Below, in pieces: positions 57,898 to 64,000 of a stretch of DNA of 64,000 bases. The DNA is from Gymnorhina tibicen. Lineage: Eukaryota > Chordata > Aves > Passeriformes > Artamidae. Where the stretch lies: NCBI GenBank assembly GCA_013399875.1, contig VXAZ01009309.1:3654396-3718395 (forward strand), in the 5' to 3' direction. Numbering within the stretch: the stretch's first letter is position 1; every line of letters starts with the position of its first letter. Both the position numbers and the translations under genes were made by a program. The notes under the pieces were generated by a model. It did no database searches and was not told the origin of the DNA. It worked only from the letters and a program-made list of their open reading frames with translations.

Positions 57898-59294
57898 TTG
57901 CGAGTGTGACAGTGCTGGCACCAGCCCTCAGGGGGTGACATTACACCGAGCAAAGGACAAGGACGGGAAGCCAGGCAGGCCCCCTGTCCCCGGTGCCGTG
58001 GGCAGTGGCAGCAGCCCCGAACCTCTGCCCATGCCCTGCTTGCAGCAGCTCCCCGAGGCCCTGAGGTCCAGCCCTGGGAGCACCGGGCAGGCAGGAATTG
58101 AAACGCAGCGGGTTTGGCGTGAGGATGCATCTCGCTCACCGGGGGATGAGGGGCTCCTTCCCTCCCCACCCCAAGTGCAGCTCCTGCCCTGCCCCAGCAC
58201 CAGGGCAGGGAGCCTGTGCCAGAGCCCACCTCGTGAGCCAGTCCTTAACATTTATGTGTTATTTCCAACATCCCCGAGCTCCCTCTCTCCTCTCCTCTTC
58301 TTTATTCATGCACCACGCTGCCCTGCTGGGCTGGAGTGGGGAAAAAACTCTCTGCTTGTGCCTCATTACACGGCCTGAGCCCGAGCCTTCGCCAGAGCGA
58401 TGTAAAGCTGTAGCTATGGAAACTCCCGACCCTTTTTTCTGATTGTTTTTTTTGTTTGAGAGCGGCGAGGTATATCCCTTTGGAGACCCCAGGCAGGGCT
58501 GCCTGCAGCACCCAGGGAGTCCCCTGGTGTCGCACAGCAGCAGCAGGAGCTGGAAGCACAGAGCCGGGTCTGTGTCCCCAGGGCAGAGGAGGGGGACTGA
58601 GGAGGAATAAGCGGGCTGCATGGAAAGCCAGAGCCCAGGACAGCTCGGGGAGGCTGGTGGGGACAGCGTGATGCTGGTGAAGGTGTCACCAGCTGCCAGA
58701 CACCCACCCGCAGCTGGGAGGGGTGGGCAGGGACAGGGGGGCGCTGGTCCGTGTGTTGGTGGCTGGGTGGAGGCTGTCCCTGGAGCTCTCAGGCTGCTGC
58801 ATTTAATTTTAAAGGGGCTCCCTGGATCCGTGACTCCTGAGCTAAGGAAAGCAGGGCGTGCAGCTCGCAAAGGCTTCGATCTGCCGAGGATCTCCCCATC
58901 CCACGGAGCCGTGTTCCTACCCCTTGGAAATGCAGAGCTGCTGGATTTCCTGCTTACTGGCAATGTACCCTGAGCGTGCCCTTCCCGCCCAGCCCTGATC
59001 GATGGCTCGGCAGCAGCTCGGGATCGATGGCTCCTCCGCCTCCCGGGACATCTGCGGGGTCACGGGTCAGGCGTGGGGCTCATCCTTCCCAAACACCCGG
59101 GTAGGGGGTGGTGGGAGCATGGAGCTGCTCGCAGCTCCCAGGTGGAAGCCACCTGGTCTGGACACGGGCTGGAATTCGGTGGATTTCAGGCAACCCGACT
59201 TCAAAAGCAGAGCCGTGATCAACTCCCCTGTGTGAAAAATGGGTGTTGGAGTAGCAACACTTTCCCTGTCCAGCATGGCACTGCCAGGGCCGGA

Positions 59295-59342
59295 GAGCCA
59301 GAGGTCCTGGGATGAGCCAGAGGTCCTGGGATGAGCCAGGGC
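59295..59342. repeat. Short 21-bp tandem duplication
   Basis: GAGCCAGAGGTCCTGGGAT occurs twice in tandem, followed by a partial third copy. Confidence 0.85.
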
Positions 59343-60464
59343 TGTGTCCCAGCTATGCAGGGAGGCTGAAGGTGCAGCTGGGGCAGGCTGCCGGCACAGT
59401 GTGTCTGAGCAGGGCTCTGAGTGAAGCAGAAGCCAAAAGGTGCAACCAGAAGCTCTGAAGCACGTAAGGCTTCTGTTAGCACAGGGCTGGGTGGCAACAG
59501 AGGTGACTCAGTCCATGTCCTCCCCTAAGGATAATTCTCCAGGGATTCTCCAGAGCCGCAAATCCGGGGAGCTAAAGCAGCCACTGGCAGGAGTCACAGA
59601 GAGAGCTGCTGCTTCTGCTGCTCTGCGTGGCCATCAGAGGGTACCAGGGCCGTGCTGTGCCTCTGTGCAGTGTCCCTGGCCCGTAAGTCCCAGGATCGTT
59701 GTGGATGGGAGTGCTGAATGCCCCCGGGAGCAGGAGGCAGCTCCAGCTCCCAGCCAGGGCTGTCGTCAGCTGAGAGCTCCCCCGGTGACTCTGTGTGAGT
59801 GTTTCCCCCATCCTCATGCCCCAGCAGTCCTGTCTGAGCCATGAAACCCCGTTCTCGGGGCATTTCCTGGGAGATGGGAAGCGGGAAGGTTGGTGTGAGC
59901 TGTTGGTGTCAGGCACCAGCTCCCCCAGAGCTCTTGGAGCAGCAGCTTCTGGTGTTGAGCGTGAGGAGCTTTCAAAATCCACGTGAATGGAGCAGTTCTG
60001 GAAAGAGTCTCTCTTTCAGAAGAACAAATCCCTTTTTTCCCACCTTTGGTGCATTGGTTCAGCAGCATTTTCTGACAATTACGGCTTTTTGATCTCTCTG
60101 ACTGTGCCTTTCCGGGGGACTGCGGTGAGCTCTGCGGTGAGAGGGTGGAGAGGGAGCACTGCCTGCTCGGTGAATGCAGCAGGAAAAGGTCCTAATCAGG
60201 AGAAAGATTCATAGTTGGCTCTCAGTGAGCTAATCCAAGCTTTTCAGGTTGGCCAGGGAATGTTTCCAGCCTGCTGGGAGAAGAACCCGGGCTGGGCAGC
60301 GGGTGCTCCCCACTTCCTGACCTTTTCCCCACTCAGAGTGATTGCAGCAGCTTATCTCGAGCTGCTCATTCCCAAACCTGCTCTCTCTAATGTTTAATAT
60401 CTCAAGCTGCCTAAGCCATAACTCAAGAGGTGATTAAATGATGCAGGGTGGAAAGACAGCACAT

Positions 60465-60531
60465 CCTTCTTTTATCTTTTATCTTTTTTCCTTTTCTTTT
60501 CCTTTTTTTTTTTTTTTTTTTTTTTTTTTTG
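60465..60531. repeat. TTTTATC repeats and poly-T run
   Basis: CTTTTATCTTTTATCTTTTTTCC leads into about 25 consecutive T. This could be a homopolymer tract or the reverse complement of a retrogene poly-A tail; no adjacent retrocopy was recognised. Confidence 0.85.
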
Positions 60532-61577
60532 GAAGGAGTTGAGATTGCTTGTGTGTGTTTGGGATTAGGAAGGAGTTTAGATTTTGAAGGAGTTTAGATT
60601 GCTTTTGTGTGCTGGGATCCCTTCCCGGCTGATGGATGGGAATAATTCCTGGTGCTTAAGCAGAGTGGGATTGTTTGGGCAGTGAAAGGTGGGACTGGGG
60701 AGGGTAAAAGCCTCTGGAGTGGTTTGACAGCAGTTCTGAAACCATGACAGAGCCTGGCTGTGGCAGCTCAGACAGGGCAGGGGCAGGCCTGGGGGCGAGT
60801 CCATCACTTCTGCGCCAGTTCCTTGGGCCTGGTTATTGGGATTTTCCTGTCCTGGTCTGATGCCAGTGTAGGGTTGGTGTGCGGGGATGGACAGCTCTCT
60901 CTCGATGTCACCAGCCTTCCTCTCGAAGCCACCAGCATCCCTGCGGATGCTCTCAGGACGTGGCCGTTCGTTTTCACAGGGAGGGCGGAGCAGGGGGAGC
61001 ACTTCATCGATGCTGAAGTGTCCCCAGCCACCTTCCCCGGTCACTTTGCAACGAGCCCAGCAGCACCTCCGGGATGGCCCCTGAAGGGGCCATTCCCAAG
61101 GGCAGCACCCAGGTGATTCAGCGATTCCCCCCACCCCTCCCCAGCAGCGCGGCCTCTCTCCACCGAGCATCTGCAGCCACTGGAACTCCTGCCTGGCGTT
61201 GTGCTTAGTAAGCCCTAACTTAAGCTGTGATGAGCTGTGCAAATATTGTTTCTGCGAGGCGTGATTTGGTTGTGCTAAGTGCCATTAGCGCCTCATCACT
61301 GCAGAGCACACATTCCGGGGTGGGCAACCCCTGGATCCAAGGAAACCTGCTCAGATGTGCTGGAAACTCAGACTAAGAGCTAATCTCTGCTTTCCAAACT
61401 GCTGGGAGAGGATCCCTCACTCTCCCATGAACTTCTGCTTTTTTAAGCTTCAGGAAACCCCACAGTTCGAAGTGGCTGTTGCTGTAGGATGGACCCTCGG
61501 AATAGGCTGAGCCTCCCCTGCTGGGTTTTGTTGTCAGTGAGCTGCTGTCACACAGGAATCCAGCCTGGCTGCCCTGG

Positions 61578-61648
61578 CAGGTTGGGGGGGGGGGTCACAC
61601 CTGATGACCTTTAAAGGTCCCTTTGACCCAAAATACGGTTCTGTGACG
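61578..61648 (+). mobile_element. CR1 LINE 3' fragment
   Basis: GGCAGGTTGG, a G run, TGATGACCTTTAAAGGTCCC and ACGGTTCTGTGA match the last bases of a CR1 3' end in plus orientation. Confidence 0.78.
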
Positions 61649-64000
61649 GGGACACCTGCAGGGATGCGTGTCCTTGGTATTTGGAAAAAGCTTATACAAC
61701 AAGGAGTTGTTGGACTGACACGTGGCATTTAACAGAACACTTTTCATTATGAAATTCGGGGGTTAGTTATCTGTAATACCGTTTTGATATGTGGTTATTA
61801 TGAATTACAATAGGAGCAGACAGAAGGAGCAGCTCACCCTGACCCATTTCCCACCTCAGCACTGCTCTGGCAGCACCAGGGAGCTTTTCTGGCTGCAAAG
61901 GGCTGAGCTGAGAATGGGCAGAAAAGAGAGGAGCAGTCCCTGGTCCCCCCAGCCCTGTGGAGGAGTTTCTTGTGGGTTATGATGGCTGCAGACATGGGGG
62001 ATACATCCCTAAATCAGCCCAGTGCTCATCTGTACCTCCAGCCTTGGCTCTCACTGCCAGGGCGCTAAAACCCTTCCTGACCATGGTGTTGTCCTGCCCT
62101 CATCCTTTCCCGGGTGTCCCCTGAGCCCTGCCCGGGCCCGGGGCTGGCTGGGATCCTGTTCTGCAGAGCTGAGCACTATTCCAGCAAGGTCCTGGCTGGT
62201 AAATAATTGATCAGGCACTGGGTGTAAGTTGCCTTTGCGATGAGTTGTTTCTGCTCCGGACGTCAGTGGGAGCTGAAGCACCAGGGGCTCTCCCCCAGCT
62301 GCAAGAGGGCTGGGGGTGTTGGTGGGGGACAGTCAGAGGAGTCTGAGCTGTGGGTTACCCCTGTACCGGTGCCAGTGACCTCTGTAGTTGGCTTTAAGGG
62401 CTCTAAGGCCACCAGAAGGGGACAGGTGGGTGTGGAATGTTCTGTTCTCTGTTACAGGCGTCTCCCAGCTGGTGGAGCCCTCTCCGATGTGCCACAGGCT
62501 CACAAAATTTCCTTCTTATTCCAGGAATTATCAATAGTGGCACTTTTCAGGGTGGGGGAAGCCCCTCCCGAGTGCAGGAGCTGCTCTGCCAAGGGCGGTG
62601 TCTGAGCAGAGATGGGATGAGCACGGTCCTGGCTGGTGCAGGGGGGAACGTGGGGCTGCTGGGATCTCCGAGCCATCTCCGGCACCCAGGAGGACCCATC
62701 TGCTGGGGGCGAGCCTGGGAATTTGTGAGTAGCGCTCTCCCAGCAGGGCACAGCGGAGAGTGAAGCGCCCTCAGCTCATAAAACATTCAGAAACCCCTGG
62801 AGCACGGAGTGCCTGGAGAAGGGGGGCTCCCACGGGGTGGGATGGTGCTGGGATGGGGAGGCAGGGGATGCTGAGATGTGTCTCCTTGTGCTGAGGAGTG
62901 CCCAGGCGGTCTTATCAAAGCCAGGGGTCTGCGGTGACCCAGCCCCCAGCCCACCCGCAGCCCAGCCCGGCTGTTTAAATCCCTGCACGGAGCATCAGCC
63001 CCCGGGCCAGGAATGCTGTCCCCAGGCCAGGAATGCTGCCGTCAGGAGGGGACGGGGAGCACACGGGAGTGATGCTGGCCCTCTGCTTAAAGTGTTTTTC
63101 ATCTGGAAAGCCCCGTTGCTGCCTGTGTTTCTGGCAGCTGCCCTGCCCGCTGGCTCCGGCCACGCAAAGTCTTCTGCTGGCACCTTGCCCGGCCGTTCCC
63201 AGAGCCCGGCTCTTATTCATTGACTGGGTAGGATTACAGGAACTGGGGGAAATGCGCAAGGAAGGCTGGATTTGCCACCAAACTGGTGTTGGCTCCTGGT
63301 TTATTTGCTGCTTTCCCACTTCCCAGGCTGGTGGCAGTGGCTTTCCGTCACACCGATGCTCTCCGGTGTTTACCTCTGGGCAGAGCTGTGGCACTTACGG
63401 GGCTCCAGCGTGGCATCAGAGGAGTGTAAGCCCGGCTTATCCTGAACTTTACAGCATCAAGGGCTTGGATCCAGTCTGCTCTGCCCTGGACAGTTAATTA
63501 CAGAGGGATTTCTTGTTACTCTGATTTAAGGTGCTGAATGCTGCCTGCAGCAAGACCCAGTGGCTCAGGGCAGTGGCATCTTGGACAGCCAGCATCACTC
63601 ACGTGCTCTCCTGTTTCCCTGGCATCGTGCTGAGCTCTTTTTCTTCCTTCTGAGGCAGGGCCTGACCAGCAGCATCAGCATCAGGGTTTGTGGCACGTGG
63701 ATGAGCTGGGGAGTGGCTGCACTGCCCACCCAGGGCAAGACCTGCAGAGCTCCTCTCCCTGCACAACACAGGGTCAGACTCGTGCTGCCCCTGCCCAGCT
63801 CCCAGGTTCCACACAGAACTTAAATCTTCCCAACCTCATTGAGGTCTCTCCCTTGGGTGTTTTCCCTGGAGTGACCCAAGGAGCTGGTCCCCCCCCAGCA
63901 GCCCAGATGAGGGTCAGCCTGGGGGCTGTGCCAGGGTCAGTCCCCCCTCAGAGGCCCTTCCCGGGTGCCGGAGGACACCCACGCACGGCAGCACTCGGTG

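Larger units (their letters stand above)
55931..64000. other. Probable FAM163B intron or intergenic DNA, part 2
   Basis: Apart from two CR1 fragments and a poly-T run, I see no gene, RNA gene or long repeat. Frames up to 234 codons exist but are proline/serine-rich reverse-complement shadows in GC-rich DNA with no family resemblance. The window ends without reaching a recognisable exon. Confidence 0.5.

Noticed and set aside
58259..58963. 234-codon minus-strand frame
   Set aside because: Low-complexity Pro/Ser-rich translation without similarity to any family; the overlapping plus-strand frames are equally uninformative.
48251..64000. Search for the coding exons of FAM163B
   Set aside because: No frame with the expected short hydrophobic N-terminus and Cys-rich juxtamembrane segment was found. 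They are presumed to lie beyond the window.

Overview
The window is vertebrate nuclear DNA, almost certainly from a bird. Two multi-exon genes with vertebrate GT-AG introns are readable. The interspersed repeats are short, 5'-truncated CR1 LINE fragments. The sequence is GC-rich with compact introns (20 SARDH coding exons in 20.6 kb, 12 DBH coding exons in 13.8 kb). The gene order SARDH-DBH matches the block known from human 9q34 and chicken chromosome 17. I see no prokaryotic, phage, CRISPR or viral gene content.

Layout: (1) 1-578 is GC-rich leader or intron sequence upstream of SARDH. (2) 585-21179, plus strand: the complete coding sequence of mitochondrial sarcosine dehydrogenase, 20 coding exons and 911 codons plus stop, every junction in phase. 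One intron (intron 9) uses a GC donor. (3) 21180-23524: the tail-to-tail interval in which the 3' UTRs of SARDH and DBH must end, with one CR1 fragment. (4) 23525-37301, minus strand: the complete coding sequence of dopamine beta-hydroxylase, 12 exons and 619 codons plus stop, with all copper ligands, the DOMON region and the signal anchor present. (5) 37302-37515: the probable DBH promoter, with a TATA-like element, a CRE half-site and clustered ATTA/TAAT homeodomain cores. (6) 37.5-47.2 kb: intergenic, with a (CATC)n array and a 98-bp tandem duplication interrupted by one N. (7) 47.25-48.25 kb: a minisatellite beside a CpG island with a plus-strand splice donor. From human synteny this is the best place for the first, noncoding exon of FAM163B, which lies divergent to DBH. 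(8) 48.25-64 kb: no coding exon recognised; it holds CR1 fragments, low-complexity tracts and several complex stretches that may be conserved noncoding elements.

Function: SARDH oxidatively demethylates sarcosine in the mitochondrial matrix, linking choline/glycine catabolism to one-carbon folate. DBH converts dopamine to noradrenaline in catecholamine vesicles. They are neighbours by synteny, not a shared pathway. I found no new biological system. The items most worth a second look are the GC-AG intron, the strictly alternating 19+19 bp minisatellite in DBH intron 4, the homeodomain-core cluster upstream of DBH, the possible antisense 3' UTR overlap, and the CpG island with an AT-rich core. 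Protein comparisons rest on remembered human SARDH and DBH; no database search was run.
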